From Paraburkholderia fungorum (lineage in GTDB: Bacteria; Pseudomonadota; Gammaproteobacteria; Burkholderiales; Burkholderiaceae): a stretch of DNA of 64,000 nt. The notes beneath the pieces are model-generated. The model worked only from the letters and a program-made list of their open reading frames with translations, had not been told where the DNA came from and searched no databases. Made by a program: the position numbers and the translations under genes. Numbering within the stretch: the stretch's first letter is position 1; the number at the start of each line of letters is the position of its first letter. The DNA lies in the NCBI RefSeq assembly GCF_003610895.1, contig NZ_MCAS01000002.1, forward strand, positions 186,001-250,000. Reading direction: 5' to 3'. This document shows positions 8,548 to 17,403 of the stretch, piece by piece.

Positions 8548-8739
8548 ATGGACATCATCGACATGGCCCGTGCCTCGGGCATGGCAGTCATCCTCGACGG
8601 CAGGATTGGCCGCGAGGAGTATCAGAGCGTATGCGGCTCCCTATCCGCATTGCAGCGATTCGCCGAAGCGGTGCGCCAGGGGGAGGTACAGCAGAGCCGA
8701 TCCCCGAAACGCGCCGTCACGCCCGCTCGCAGAACATGA
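8548..8739 (+). CDS. Small hypothetical protein before the diheme-b protein
   Basis: A 63-residue soluble protein with a strong ribosome site (AGGAG, nine bases before the ATG). The first 45 residues look like a compact helical domain (MDIIDMARASGMAVIL...EEYQSVCGSLSALQRFAEAV) and the tail is basic. I do not recognise the family. It lies about 110 bases upstream of the diheme-b membrane protein on the same strand and is probably co-transcribed with it. Codon use matches the neighbours, so I regard it as real. Confidence 0.6.
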   Translation: MDIIDMARASGMAVILDGRIGREEYQSVCGSLSALQRFAEAVRQGEVQQSRSPKRAVTPARRT

Positions 8740-8847
8740 GGCGCGTGAGGAGCATCAGACAGGACAGGCGCGGTGGCATACTCGACGTGGTTCGACCGCG
8801 GTCTCTCAGGGCGTTTTCCGTCGCTTACAAATCGAAGGGAGGGTAAT

Positions 8848-9594
8848 GTGCGAGCGGAACTACGGCCTGCGCTACGCCGCCTGCAACTCGGGTCGGGCGT
8901 GGTGCTGCTCATTTATCTGTTCTTGCATCTGGTCAATCACGCGCTCGGGATCTGGTCGCTCGATCTTGCCGGACGCGGACTCACGTTGGCGCTGGCCATC
9001 TGGCACAGCGTGCCGGGCACGATCCTGCTGTACGGTGCGGCCCTGCTCCATTTCGCGCTGGCGGTGCGTACGATTTACGGGCGTCGTCACTGGGCGCTCC
9101 CGCCCGCCGAATGGATCCGCCTGTGGGCCGGACTCAGCCTGCCGCTGCTGCTCATCCGGCATGCGGTTGCAACGCGCCTTGCGACGTCGCTGTATGGTTT
9201 CGAGCCGAACTACGAACGGATCGTGATATCGCTGATCACGAGCGGCACGCAAGGTTTGCAACTTGCGCTGCTTGCGCCTGGCTGGATCCACGGCTGCCTT
9301 GGCGTGTGGTTCAGATTGAGCCACTATCCGGCGGCGCAACGCGCGAGACCCGCCCTGCTCGCCTTCCTCGTTGGCTTGCCACTGCTGTCCGCTATCGGTT
9401 TTCTGCGGATGAAGCAAGCTGTTGTCGCAATGCACGCGGTGCTTCCCGCCCCCGATGCGAAACTGGTGGCGCACCAGCTTGCGCTCGATACGTGGCGTCA
9501 CAGTCTCGTCACGCTTTACCTTGCCGTGATCGTCAGCGCGCTTCTGGCGGGCTTGTTGCGCAATTGGCTGGAGAGCCGGCCACGTTCGGCTTGA
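8848..9594 (+). CDS. Stand-alone diheme-b membrane domain (CyaC-type anchor without cyclase)
   Basis: A 248-residue protein with about six transmembrane helices. It resembles the succinate-dehydrogenase-like membrane anchor of redox-regulated adenylate cyclases such as Sinorhizobium CyaC. Key features are LHLVNHALG with His27 and His31, LLHFAL with His68, LIRHAVATRL with His105 and GWIHGCLGV with His148, which give two pairs of axial ligands for two b hemes. In CyaC this domain senses the quinone pool and is fused to a class III cyclase. Here the gene stops after the last helix and no cyclase domain follows. GTG at 8848 is the chosen start because AAGGGAGGG lies just upstream. An in-frame GTG at 8773 has no such site. 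Confidence 0.75.
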   Translation: MRAELRPALRRLQLGSGVVLLIYLFLHLVNHALGIWSLDLAGRGLTLALAIWHSVPGTILLYGAALLHFALAVRTIYGRRHWALPPAEWIRLWAGLSLPLLLIRHAVATRLATSLYGFEPNYERIVISLITSGTQGLQLALLAPGWIHGCLGVWFRLSHYPAAQRARPALLAFLVGLPLLSAIGFLRMKQAVVAMHAVLPAPDAKLVAHQLALDTWRHSLVTLYLAVIVSALLAGLLRNWLESRPRSA

Positions 9595-9698
9595 CCTGAC
9601 GGTGGCGCGGATCGGGGTGCTTTGGTTGAGGTTTCAGTTGAGGCTTTGCTCGATGCTCAACCGTTGCGCCGTGTGCCGCTGACGTATGCAGTCGTGCA

Positions 9699-9728
9699 GT
9701 GGCCCGCATCGCGGAGGATGCGGGCCAC
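9699..9728. terminator. Perfect 12-bp hairpin between convergent genes
   Basis: GTGGCCCGCATC (9699-9710) and GATGCGGGCCAC (9717-9728) form a perfect stem with a six-base GCGGAG loop. It lies between the convergent diheme-b and M1 peptidase genes. Neither side has a clear T run, so it is either a weak bidirectional terminator or an RNA-stabilising hairpin. Confidence 0.6.
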
Positions 9729-9804
9729 GGCATTGCCCTACTGCAACGGCCAGGGACGACGACCAGGTACGGCGCCCCGATGCCGTCCGTCCAGGCCGGC
9801 CGGT

Positions 9805-11979
9805 TTACTGCGCTTGCTGCGCCTGCGGCTTCAGCTTGAACTTGCCTTGATAGCGGATCGTCGGACGCAGCGACTGTGTTGTCGGCGCAGTCATCAACAG
9901 TTGGCGAGCGCTCGGCGCGGCAGTCGAGCCGAGCGAACCGATGCTGCTCTCACGCGACGGGTCCGCCAGACCGTTCTTCACCAGCAGCTTGGCCTCCAGT
10001 TGCAGACTGGTCAGCAAAACCGGGTCTTTCAGCGCGTTGCCCTGCGCCAGCAACTGACTCCACGCGGTGTTGCTGTAGTTCGTCACGTAGTAGTCGAGAC
10101 CGCTCGGATCCGCGAGCACGGCCGAGCAGCCGTTCAGACGAACCTGCGTTTGCGCGTCCTTCATCGCAATCGTCTTGCGCGCGGTCAGTCCGTCGCCGTA
10201 AGCGAGCGTCAACGGAATAGTCCATTGCGTGCCCGGATACCGGTTCTGGTTCGGGAACGGCGACTGCTTCAACGTGACCACGGTCTGATTGGTCGTCAGA
10301 TCGCACTGGGTGTCGAGCGACAGCAAAGGCACACCGGTTTGCCGCACGAAACTGTCGCCAATCGCGACCATCGGCTCGCCGCTTGCTTTCGCCAGTTCGT
10401 CCCACAAGCGCTTCGGCGTACCGTTGCCGAGCGCATAGTCGGCCAGATACGACTGCAGCCCCTTACGCAACACCTCTTCGCCGAGATAGTTTTCCAGCAT
10501 CTTCAGCACATGGCCGCCCTTGTCGTACGTAAAGGCGCTTGCGCTCAGCACGAAGTCGTTCGAGGCCCAGCCGTTGAAGTTCGGCTGCACCGGGAACGCG
10601 GTGGATTTCAGATCGGCGTTGATCACCGCGTACTTGTTCTTCACGTCGTCGACCCAATTGAAGCGGTCCGGAAAGAAGCGCACCTTGGTCTTGTTTTCGA
10701 AGAACGTCGCAAACGATTCGTTCAGCCACACGTCATCCCACCAGTCGAGCGTGACCAGATCGCCGAACCATTGGTGCGCGGCTTCATGGGTCAGAACCGT
10801 CACGCCATAGTCGGACATGGGAGTGCCAGGCGGCGGCAGAATATCGTCGGCAAACTCAAGAATCGCGCCCCAGTTCTCCATCCCGCCGAAGTTCAGGTCC
10901 TTTTGCTCCTTGAAGGCGTCGTTCGCGGCGATCGTGTCGAACTTGGTGAGCGGCAAGGGAATGCCGGTGTACCGATAGTAGTAGTCGAGCGCCTGCTTGG
11001 TCTGCTGCATAGCCGGTTTCGCCCAGTCACGCATGCCGGGCGGCGTGAAGATACGCAGATGCAGGCCCTTGTGGTCAGGAAGCGGGCTCGAGAAGTCGTC
11101 TTCGAGAATGTCGAACTGGCCGCCGCCAAAAAAGAGCAGATACGAGGGCATCGGCGGCGTCTTTTCGAACGACACCAGCTTGTAGCCGCTATCCACATTC
11201 ACCGCCGGCTTCTCCGCCGCGTTCGACACGACATTCCAGTTCTGCGGGACTTCCGCGCTGACCTCATAAGTGGGCCGGAATGCCGGTTCGTCCCAGCCCG
11301 GGAACCATTGGCGCGCGAGGTTCGATTCGCCTTGCGTGAGAATTGCGCCGCTTGTCGTGCCGTCGGTCGACTTCAGGTCGACGCGGAACACGCCCTCCGC
11401 GGCCGAGCAGCCCGGATACGGGTCGTTGCCGCAACTGCCGCCGGTTTTGGCGACCGGATCGTCATAGGTCTTGAAGTTGATGATGCCGCTCCACTCCATG
11501 TGCAGCGAGTAGTTGCCGGCAGCGATCTGCCCGCTCACGGGCCTGAGTTGATAGAAATCGCCGTCGTCTTGCGGTGTGGCGATCAGCGCAATGTTGCCCG
11601 GCTGCAGTGTGATGGTGCCGTTGGTGAACTTGATGCGATGCCCGGCGATCGTGATCGCGTTGACCGCCTTCAGCACCTTGATCTGCACGTCCGCGCGGCC
11701 GTCGAACGAAGACAGCGCCGGGTTCGGGCGGAACCACAGCTTGTAGTTGATGGGAGTGACCGTATCGGGCAATTCGACCGGCGGCACGCTCTTGTTGATC
11801 GATGTATCCGCAACGATCGGCGCGGTAGGCGGGGCAAGCGCCGCGTCGGAGGCGGCTGCGGGCGTCTGGGCGGACTTGCTCGAAAGCGTTGGCGAGCCGT
11901 CTGAACCGCCGCAGCCCGCCAGAACCATTATTCCGGCTAACGCCAGGCACTGTATCTGCAATCGGAAATTTATACGCAT
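9805..11979 (-). CDS. M1 family metallo-aminopeptidase, lipoprotein
   Basis: A 724-residue zinc aminopeptidase predicted to be a lipoprotein (lipobox LAGC after a short signal helix, then a Ser/Ala-rich linker). The N-terminal beta domain (about 70-270) is followed by the catalytic domain with GGMENWGAI near 360 and HEAAH (398-402) plus Glu421 in WLNESFATFF, spaced HExxH-X18-E as in M1. These supply the exopeptidase and zinc sites. The C-terminal helical domain is short compared with PepN or ERAP-type members. Export suggests scavenging of peptides outside the cytoplasm. The ATG at 11979 has GAGG six bases upstream. Confidence 0.93.
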   Translation of the reverse strand: MRINFRLQIQCLALAGIMVLAGCGGSDGSPTLSSKSAQTPAAASDAALAPPTAPIVADTSINKSVPPVELPDTVTPINYKLWFRPNPALSSFDGRADVQIKVLKAVNAITIAGHRIKFTNGTITLQPGNIALIATPQDDGDFYQLRPVSGQIAAGNYSLHMEWSGIINFKTYDDPVAKTGGSCGNDPYPGCSAAEGVFRVDLKSTDGTTSGAILTQGESNLARQWFPGWDEPAFRPTYEVSAEVPQNWNVVSNAAEKPAVNVDSGYKLVSFEKTPPMPSYLLFFGGGQFDILEDDFSSPLPDHKGLHLRIFTPPGMRDWAKPAMQQTKQALDYYYRYTGIPLPLTKFDTIAANDAFKEQKDLNFGGMENWGAILEFADDILPPPGTPMSDYGVTVLTHEAAHQWFGDLVTLDWWDDVWLNESFATFFENKTKVRFFPDRFNWVDDVKNKYAVINADLKSTAFPVQPNFNGWASNDFVLSASAFTYDKGGHVLKMLENYLGEEVLRKGLQSYLADYALGNGTPKRLWDELAKASGEPMVAIGDSFVRQTGVPLLSLDTQCDLTTNQTVVTLKQSPFPNQNRYPGTQWTIPLTLAYGDGLTARKTIAMKDAQTQVRLNGCSAVLADPSGLDYYVTNYSNTAWSQLLAQGNALKDPVLLTSLQLEAKLLVKNGLADPSRESSIGSLGSTAAPSARQLLMTAPTTQSLRPTIRYQGKFKLKPQAQQAQ

Positions 11980-12549
11980 TATTAATCCTCGACTGACAAA
12001 ATCGGCATAAAGAAAGTGCGTTGAGTGCTTAAGCTGTGTTTCTCTTTTTTCAGCGAAAAAGGTCTCCCGCACTAGCCGCGGATTGCTAGCGAGAATATAT
12101 GGACGTGTTACTACCTCAGCACTTGTGGCTGATTTTTTAATTACGTCACCCGATCATTACAATTCTTTCGGAAGGAGTGGCGTGAACCGTTTTCTTCCGT
12201 TTTGATACGATCGCCTGACTGACCGGCAAAGCAACGGCATACCTGCGTCTCCGGGCAGGTGGCTAGGAATAAGGTCAGTTTCTGGCGATAGTGCGTAGCC
12301 TAGTTTGGCAAACGTTCCCGTGTCAACTTCCTTTCACAATCTTTCCTATTCTGGCGCACGGCGTATGCAAACAGAATGGAGGAAGTAATCAACGGAGTTA
12401 ATGCTCTAAAGGCTCGAATGAGCGCCGGCTTCTACGAGAAACTTTATTTTATTGCGGCGCGGAGTGTGATAGGAGATGGCGGCAGTCAATGCCAGTCAAT
12501 ACGTTTCTAAAATGAACTAGCCGTTGAGTTCACTAAAGAAAATATGCCC
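11980..12549. other. Long intergenic region upstream of M1 peptidase
   Basis: About 570 bases, noticeably more A/T-rich than the flanking genes near 12110-12170. It probably holds the promoter of the peptidase gene. A direct repeat CAGTCAAT occurs twice at 12483-12500. A 44-codon open frame at 12376-12510 has no ribosome site and is not called. I see no RNA gene or mobile element. Confidence 0.5.
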
Positions 12550-12786
12550 TTAGTGGATGAAATGCCCACAAAGCGGTATTGCGCTCAGCCGCGCATGGAA
12601 CGACGACTGCCCGCCGCGGACATCGGCGAATTGATCGGCCGCCAACGCGGAGCCGGCTGCGGCGCCGATCGCAATCAACACGATCGCGAACCGGCGTAGC
12701 CACCCGGCACGGCCGGTCAGCGTGCCCGACACGCTGCGCCAACTGGCGAGCAAGGTCATGGCGAGTGCAACGATCGCGCAGCACAT
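12550..12786 (-). CDS. Small membrane protein, unknown
   Basis: A 78-residue protein with two hydrophobic helices (about 2-15 and 26-46) separated by a basic loop, and a short C-terminal tail ending in PLCGHFIH. I do not recognise a family. It begins 10 bases after the stop of the GST gene on the same strand, which supports expression as the last gene of the ArsR operon. The ribosome site is weak, so translation may be coupled to the GST gene. Confidence 0.5.
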   Translation of the reverse strand: MCCAIVALAMTLLASWRSVSGTLTGRAGWLRRFAIVLIAIGAAAGSALAADQFADVRGGQSSFHARLSAIPLCGHFIH

Positions 12787-12796
12787 AGCGGTGTCT

Positions 12797-13444
12797 TCAG
12801 GTGCTGAGCGCGGCGTTCGCGGCAGCGGTGGCCGCACGCACTGGAAACGGATTGCGCCACGCCTCCATGTCGTTCAACTGATCGTGCCAGCGCCGCATTT
12901 CCGGAAACTCATCGAGCGGCATGGCTGCGTCTTTCGCATAGGGCAGCGCGATGGCCACGGAAAAATCGGCGACACTCAGGCGCTCGCCGAGCAGCCATTT
13001 GCGGCCTTTGAGTTGCTGGTCGAGCACACGGGCAGACTTGCGAAACAGGCCCTGCTCTTCAGCCACGATCGCTGGGTCGGGGCCGCCGAGTCCAAACACC
13101 GGCTTGATGATCGACTCGAAGTAAAGCGCGCCGGCATGCGGGTAAAAATGGTGGCTGTTCCAGCTGAACCAGCGCAGGACGTCGATCTGCCGGTCATCAG
13201 CCGGCCAGAGATCGGACTGCGCGCGCCGCGCGACATGACTCATGATGGCGTCGGCTTCCCAGATGCTTCTTTCGCCGTCGACGAGACACGGCACCTTGCC
13301 ATTCGGATTGATCGCCAGATAGCCCGGCTTGCTTTGCTCGCCTTTTGTCAAATCGACAAATGCATACTCAATCGGTATGCCTAAATACTTTGCTACTGCG
13401 CAGGCTTTTCGTGGAGCCAACGTTTCAGCGTAATAGAGCTTCAT
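12797..13444 (-). CDS. Glutathione S-transferase family protein
   Basis: A 215-residue GST. The N-domain starts MKLYYAETLAPRKACAV, then GKVPCLVDG with the conserved cis-proline and WEADAIMSHVA for glutathione contact. The helical C-domain holds the GERLSVADFSVAI motif that stabilises the fold. GAGG six bases before the ATG supports the start. It is third in an apparent operon after an ArsR repressor and an AHSA1-domain protein, which suggests a role in removing a hydrophobic or electrophilic compound sensed by that repressor. The substrate is unknown. Confidence 0.88.
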   Translation of the reverse strand: MKLYYAETLAPRKACAVAKYLGIPIEYAFVDLTKGEQSKPGYLAINPNGKVPCLVDGERSIWEADAIMSHVARRAQSDLWPADDRQIDVLRWFSWNSHHFYPHAGALYFESIIKPVFGLGGPDPAIVAEEQGLFRKSARVLDQQLKGRKWLLGERLSVADFSVAIALPYAKDAAMPLDEFPEMRRWHDQLNDMEAWRNPFPVRAATAAANAALST

Positions 13445-13484
13445 ATTCGACCTCGGCATGCGTTGATTTCGGTTTCGATGTGCG

Positions 13485-13937
13485 TCAGTTGCCTTCGCCT
13501 TCCCGATGCGCCGTGAAGGCGTCGAGCTTGTCCAATGCCGTGCTCCAGCCTGCCTGATGAGCATCGCGCGCGGCCTCGTCAAAGAACTGCGCATGGGTAA
13601 GCGTGAGTTCGGTTCCCTCTTCGATCGTGCGCAATCTGAGCGTGACCTGCGAGCGGCGCTCGGGCAGCGTGACCCACTCCCACGTGAAGACGAGTTTGCG
13701 GTCTGCCTCCACTTCCAGGTATTCGCCGCGGCAGTCGTGCGTTTCGCCATCCATTGTCTGGAACACCACGCGAAAACGGCCGCCCACGCGCGGATCGGCT
13801 TCGGCACTGAGCACCGGCCCGGCGTCGGGCCCCCACCAGCGCACCATCAGTTCGGGCTTCGTCCACGCGGCATACACTCGGGCGGGCGGCGCCTTGATGC
13901 GCCGCACGATCGTCAGGCTCGGCTTTTCCTGGGTCAT
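13485..13937 (-). CDS. SRPBCC/AHSA1 family protein
   Basis: A 150-residue soluble protein with the START-like helix-grip fold. It opens with SLTIVRRIKAPPARVYAAWTKPELMVRWWGP, the usual AHSA1 N-terminus, followed by a GGRFRVVFQTMDG strand pair and the C-terminal helix FFDEAARDAHQAGWSTALDKL. These proteins bind hydrophobic ligands. Their genes commonly sit beside ArsR-type repressors, as here, where its ATG overlaps the repressor stop. The ligand is not known. Confidence 0.9.
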   Translation of the reverse strand: MTQEKPSLTIVRRIKAPPARVYAAWTKPELMVRWWGPDAGPVLSAEADPRVGGRFRVVFQTMDGETHDCRGEYLEVEADRKLVFTWEWVTLPERRSQVTLRLRTIEEGTELTLTHAQFFDEAARDAHQAGWSTALDKLDAFTAHREGEGN

Positions 13938-14269
13938 TCCTCGTCTCCCTCCACAAAATTGGCAAGCCGGTCGAGGCTTGCGGACCAGAAGCGCTCATAA
14001 CGCTTCAACCATGCCATGGCCTCTTCCATCGGCCCCGCGACCAGATCGACCGACACCGTCCGCCCGTTCTTCTTGCGCGACACGAGACCCGCGTCGCTCA
14101 GCACGTCGAGGTGCTTCATGACGGCGGGGAGCTTGAGCGGCAGCGGCCGCGCGATTTCCGTGACCGACAGCCCGGGCTCCCGCTCGAGACGAGCGAGGAT
14201 AGCCCGGCGTGTTGGGTCCACAAGGGCGGAAAACGTGCGATCAAGCTGACTGACTGGAGACTTTGCCAT
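13934..14269 (-). CDS. ArsR family transcriptional regulator
   Basis: A 111-residue winged-helix repressor. The helix-turn-helix spans FSALVDPTRRAILARLEREPGLSVTEIARPL and LKLPAVMKHLDVLSDAGLV, followed by a wing with KNGRTVSVDL. It lacks the cysteine metal site of true arsenic sensors, as expected for the ArsR subgroup paired with AHSA1 proteins. It probably represses its own operon (AHSA1, GST, small membrane protein), and it overlaps the next gene by four bases. Confidence 0.9.
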   Translation of the reverse strand: MAKSPVSQLDRTFSALVDPTRRAILARLEREPGLSVTEIARPLPLKLPAVMKHLDVLSDAGLVSRKKNGRTVSVDLVAGPMEEAMAWLKRYERFWSASLDRLANFVEGDEE

Positions 14270-14405
14270 ATGGTGAACTATAGAGGGCGTGTTAGCGGTG
14301 TCAAGATTTTTCGTAGGCAGCCCGTATCGCGAGGACTTCCGTTTGCGACCCGCCGCCAGTCCGTTCTAGACTGCGGATCGGTCACAGTCGAGGGAACAAC
14401 CCGGT

Positions 14406-15311
14406 ATGGACATTCTTCAAGGGATGGCGGTATTCAAGCGTGTCGTCGATGCGTCGAGCTTCTCCAAGGCGGCCGATTCGCTTGACATGCCACGCGCGTC
14501 CGTGTCGACGCTCGTGCAGAATCTGGAGAGCCATCTGGGCGTGCGCCTGCTGAATCGCACCACGCGCAGCGTGCAGGTCACCGACGACGGCGCGCTCTAC
14601 TACGAGTACTGCACGCGCATTCTGGCCGAGGTCTCCGACGCCGAGTCCGCGTTGTCGAACAAGCGGCAAAACCCGCGCGGCACGATTCGCGTCGACACCT
14701 CTTCTACCTTTGCCGCCAACGTCCTGCTGCCCGCCATCCGCGATTTCAATGCGCGCTTTCCCGACATCACCGTCAAACTGGGGCTCGCTGACCGCAATGT
14801 CGATCTGATGCAGGAAGGCGTCGATTGCGTGATCCGGATCGGCGTTCTCGACGACTCGAATCTCGTCGTGCGACCCATCGGCAGTGTCCGTTTGACCACC
14901 TGCGCCGCGCCGGCGTATCTCGAGCAGATGGGCGAGCCTCTCACGCCCGACGATCTCGAACACCATCGGGCGGTGAATTATTTTTCAGCCCGCACGGGTC
15001 GTGTCTATCCGTTCGAGTTCGAAGTGAATGGCGAGCTGGTCAGAAAATCACTGGACGGCACACTCGCGGTCAACGAAGGACTGGTGTTCGTCAAATCCGT
15101 GACCGAGGGACTGGGGATGGTCCAGGTTCCGCGTTTCATGGTCGCCAAGGCGATCGAGGCCGGCGCGTTGCGCGAAATCCTGCGCGGCTACCCGTGTCCG
15201 CCTGTGCCTCTTTCCCTGCTGTATCCGCACCGCCGGCTGAGCATGTGCGTGCGGGTATTTAGCGAGTGGGTTCACGAGCTCGCACAGAAGAATCCCGACC
15301 TCAACGGCTAG
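14406..15311 (+). CDS. LysR family transcriptional regulator
   Basis: A 301-residue LTTR. The N-terminal winged helix-turn-helix (about 1-65) contains FKRVVDASSFSKAADSLDMPRASVSTLVQNLESHLGVRLLNRTTR. The remainder is the two-lobed substrate-binding domain, with the DCVIRIG hinge typical of the group related to PA2877 and DmlR. It is divergent from the ArsR operon and has no obvious target of its own downstream, so it may act on the divergent operon or at a distance. The inducer is unknown. Confidence 0.9.
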   Translation: MDILQGMAVFKRVVDASSFSKAADSLDMPRASVSTLVQNLESHLGVRLLNRTTRSVQVTDDGALYYEYCTRILAEVSDAESALSNKRQNPRGTIRVDTSSTFAANVLLPAIRDFNARFPDITVKLGLADRNVDLMQEGVDCVIRIGVLDDSNLVVRPIGSVRLTTCAAPAYLEQMGEPLTPDDLEHHRAVNYFSARTGRVYPFEFEVNGELVRKSLDGTLAVNEGLVFVKSVTEGLGMVQVPRFMVAKAIEAGALREILRGYPCPPVPLSLLYPHRRLSMCVRVFSEWVHELAQKNPDLNG

Positions 15312-15445
15312 GCATTGCCCCGGGCCGCTGGGCGCGGATTCCGGCAGCCGCGCCAGAGCACCGCAAAAAAATTTATTGGCTTTGCTGTCAGAATTTTTCA
15401 TCTGCCCCGACTAAAGCCAGCGTAGACTTCCGCGGCGAGGGATTT

Positions 15446-16216
15446 ATGGTGAATGACATCGATTTCGAATGTACTGCATGTGGCAAATGCTGCCACGACT
15501 TGCGCCTGGCGCTGACCATTAGCGAGGCCATTGCCTGGCTGGAACGCGGCGGGCGAATGGAACTCATCTGCGAGGCCATCCCGTGGCCCGTCGAGCCCGA
15601 GCCCGGCAACGCACAAGCCGAATACAAACGGGCGCGTTCGTCACCGGCAATGAGCGGAAGCCTGCCGGTACGCATTTCGATCGTTCTCGCTGCGGCATTC
15701 GAAGGCGCGTGCCCCAATCTGCTCGCCGATATGCGCTGCAATATCTATGAACAGCGGCCGCTGGTCTGCCGGATCTATCCTGCCGAAATCAATCCGTTCG
15801 TCGAACTGGCGCCGCAGAACAAGGGCTGCCCTCCCGAAGCGTGGCAAAACAAACCGCTGCTAAGGCAGGGAATCCTCGTCGACGCGGCGACCGTCGAACA
15901 GATCGAACAGTCGCGCCGCGCGAATCAGCTCGAGGCGCCGCTGCGCATGCAGGTCTGCCTCGATCTGGGGTTGAATCAGGCCGCGCTCGCGAACGAGGGT
16001 TTTGTGATGGTGTCGCCGGATAGCGATGCGCTGCTGGCTGCCTTGCGCAAGATTCACGCAAGCGCCCAAACGCAGGAAGCCGCCGCGCAGTGGAGCTTCG
16101 TTTCGAATCGCGCCGCGACCGTTGAAACACTCCTGTCGATAGGCGCGTCCGGTCAGCTCGTTGAAGCCACCGCTGCCGGCAATTCCCGCTATCACGGGTT
16201 TTTCCCGCCCTCGTAG
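15446..16216 (+). CDS. YkgJ family cysteine-cluster protein
   Basis: A 256-residue soluble protein with the CxxCxxCC motif near the N-terminus (FECTACGKCCHDL) and a second Cys-containing region (GACPNLLADMRCNIYEQRPLVCRIYP). Together these form the zinc- or iron-chelating core of the YkgJ/UPF0153 family. The C-terminal 120 residues are an extension not needed for the core. The biochemical role is unknown. GGCGAGGGA precedes the ATG at 15446, and upstream in-frame sequence does not look coding. A 9-bp hairpin begins at its stop codon. Confidence 0.85.
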   Translation: MVNDIDFECTACGKCCHDLRLALTISEAIAWLERGGRMELICEAIPWPVEPEPGNAQAEYKRARSSPAMSGSLPVRISIVLAAAFEGACPNLLADMRCNIYEQRPLVCRIYPAEINPFVELAPQNKGCPPEAWQNKPLLRQGILVDAATVEQIEQSRRANQLEAPLRMQVCLDLGLNQAALANEGFVMVSPDSDALLAALRKIHASAQTQEAAAQWSFVSNRAATVETLLSIGASGQLVEATAAGNSRYHGFFPPS

Positions 16217-16238
16217 ACGCCAAGCCGCCGGCGTCTAC
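16213..16238. terminator. Hairpin at the stop codon of the YkgJ gene
   Basis: GTAGACGCC (16213-16221) pairs with GGCGTCTAC (16230-16238) around an eight-base loop. The left arm includes the TAG stop. It lies between convergent genes and lacks a T run, so it is a weak or Rho-assisted terminator at best. Confidence 0.5.
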
Positions 16239-16248
16239 GCTCGCGAGG

Positions 16249-17403
16249 CTAGACGCCGCTGCTGCCGCCTACGGTCTTGATGCTCTTCCATTGTCCTTGC
16301 TGAACCTGGAACAGCGTGTACGGCGGCTTGATCAGATCGCCATACGGGTCGAAGGTGATATTGCCGGTCACGCCGGTCACCGTCACTTTCGACAGGGCAT
16401 CGACGATCTTTGCACGATCGAGCGAATCGGCGCTGTGAATCGCCTTGATCATCGCGAGTGCGGCGTCGTAGGCAAACGGCGCGTACAGCTCGACATCCTG
16501 ATTGAAGCGCGCCTTATAGCGCTTGCCGAATGCCTGCGCGGCGGGCAGCTTGTCGAGCGCCGGGCCCGGCTCGAGATCCTGCGTGCCGTCACCCGCGGTG
16601 CCGGCGATCTGCAGGAACGCATTGCTCTTTAACGCACCCGCGCCGAACAGTTGCGCCTGCATGCCCAGCGAGCGCATCTGCTTGACCAGCATCGCGCCCT
16701 GTTCGTCCAGACCGCCGAAGAAAATCAGATCGACGTTCTTGCTCTTGAGCGTTGTGAGGATGGCGCGAAAGTCCACCGCTTTGTCGTTAGTGAACTCGCG
16801 ATCGACGATGTTGCCGTTTGCTTCTTTTGCGCCTTTTTCGAACGCATCCGCGAGTCCTTGCCCGAATGCCGTGCGATCGTCGATGATGCCGATGCGCTTC
16901 GCCTTCATCTGCTCCACCACGAAGTGTCCGGCCACCACACCGCCGATGCCGTCGTGCCCCATGGTGCGAAACACGTTCTTGTAGCCCTGCTTGGTGAGTT
17001 GCGGATTGGTCGAGCCCGGCGTGATCATCGCGACGTTGGCCTGGTGATAGACCGTCGACGCGGGAATGCTGCATCCCGAGTTGTAGTGACCGATCACGCC
17101 GACTACGCCGTCGTCGACCAGTTTCTGCGCGACCTGAATCGCCACGCGCGGGTCCGCCTGATCGTCCTGCACGTCGAGTACGAATGTGACCGGCTTTCCG
17201 CCAATCACCGGATGCCGCGCGTTTTCTTCGTCGAGCGCCAATTGCGCGCCGTACTGCAGGTCCTTGCCGACGCGTGCAACCGGGCCGGTCAACGGCCCGA
17301 CAAAACCGATCTTGACGACTTCAGGATCGGCCGCCCACGAAGACGACATGGTCGTGGCGAGTGCACAGACAGTGGCACTCAACAGCCAATAGCGGCGATT
17401 CAT
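16249..17403 (-). CDS. Branched-chain amino-acid-type ABC transporter binding protein
   Basis: A 384-residue periplasmic binding protein of the LivK (Peripla_BP_6) type. A signal peptide ends at SSSWAADP. It has the family opening VVKIGFVGPLTGPVARVGKDLQYGAQLALDE and the ligand-site segment GHYNSGCSIPASTVYHQ. A two-lobed fold follows, ending at GNITFDPYGDLIKPPYTLFQV. Members bind branched-chain or related amino acids, amides or aromatic acids. No permease or ATPase genes adjoin it, so it is an orphan that must work with a transporter encoded elsewhere. The ligand is not determined. Confidence 0.9.
   Translation of the reverse strand: MNRRYWLLSATVCALATTMSSSWAADPEVVKIGFVGPLTGPVARVGKDLQYGAQLALDEENARHPVIGGKPVTFVLDVQDDQADPRVAIQVAQKLVDDGVVGVIGHYNSGCSIPASTVYHQANVAMITPGSTNPQLTKQGYKNVFRTMGHDGIGGVVAGHFVVEQMKAKRIGIIDDRTAFGQGLADAFEKGAKEANGNIVDREFTNDKAVDFRAILTTLKSKNVDLIFFGGLDEQGAMLVKQMRSLGMQAQLFGAGALKSNAFLQIAGTAGDGTQDLEPGPALDKLPAAQAFGKRYKARFNQDVELYAPFAYDAALAMIKAIHSADSLDRAKIVDALSKVTVTGVTGNITFDPYGDLIKPPYTLFQVQQGQWKSIKTVGGSSGV

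Noticed and set aside
8773..8847. Upstream GTG start for the diheme-b protein
   Set aside because: The GTG at 8848 has a far better ribosome site, and the conserved region begins right after it.
12376..12510. 44-codon plus-strand open frame in the region upstream of the M1 peptidase
   Set aside because: No ribosome site, atypical codon use and no recognisable protein pattern. It is left as intergenic.
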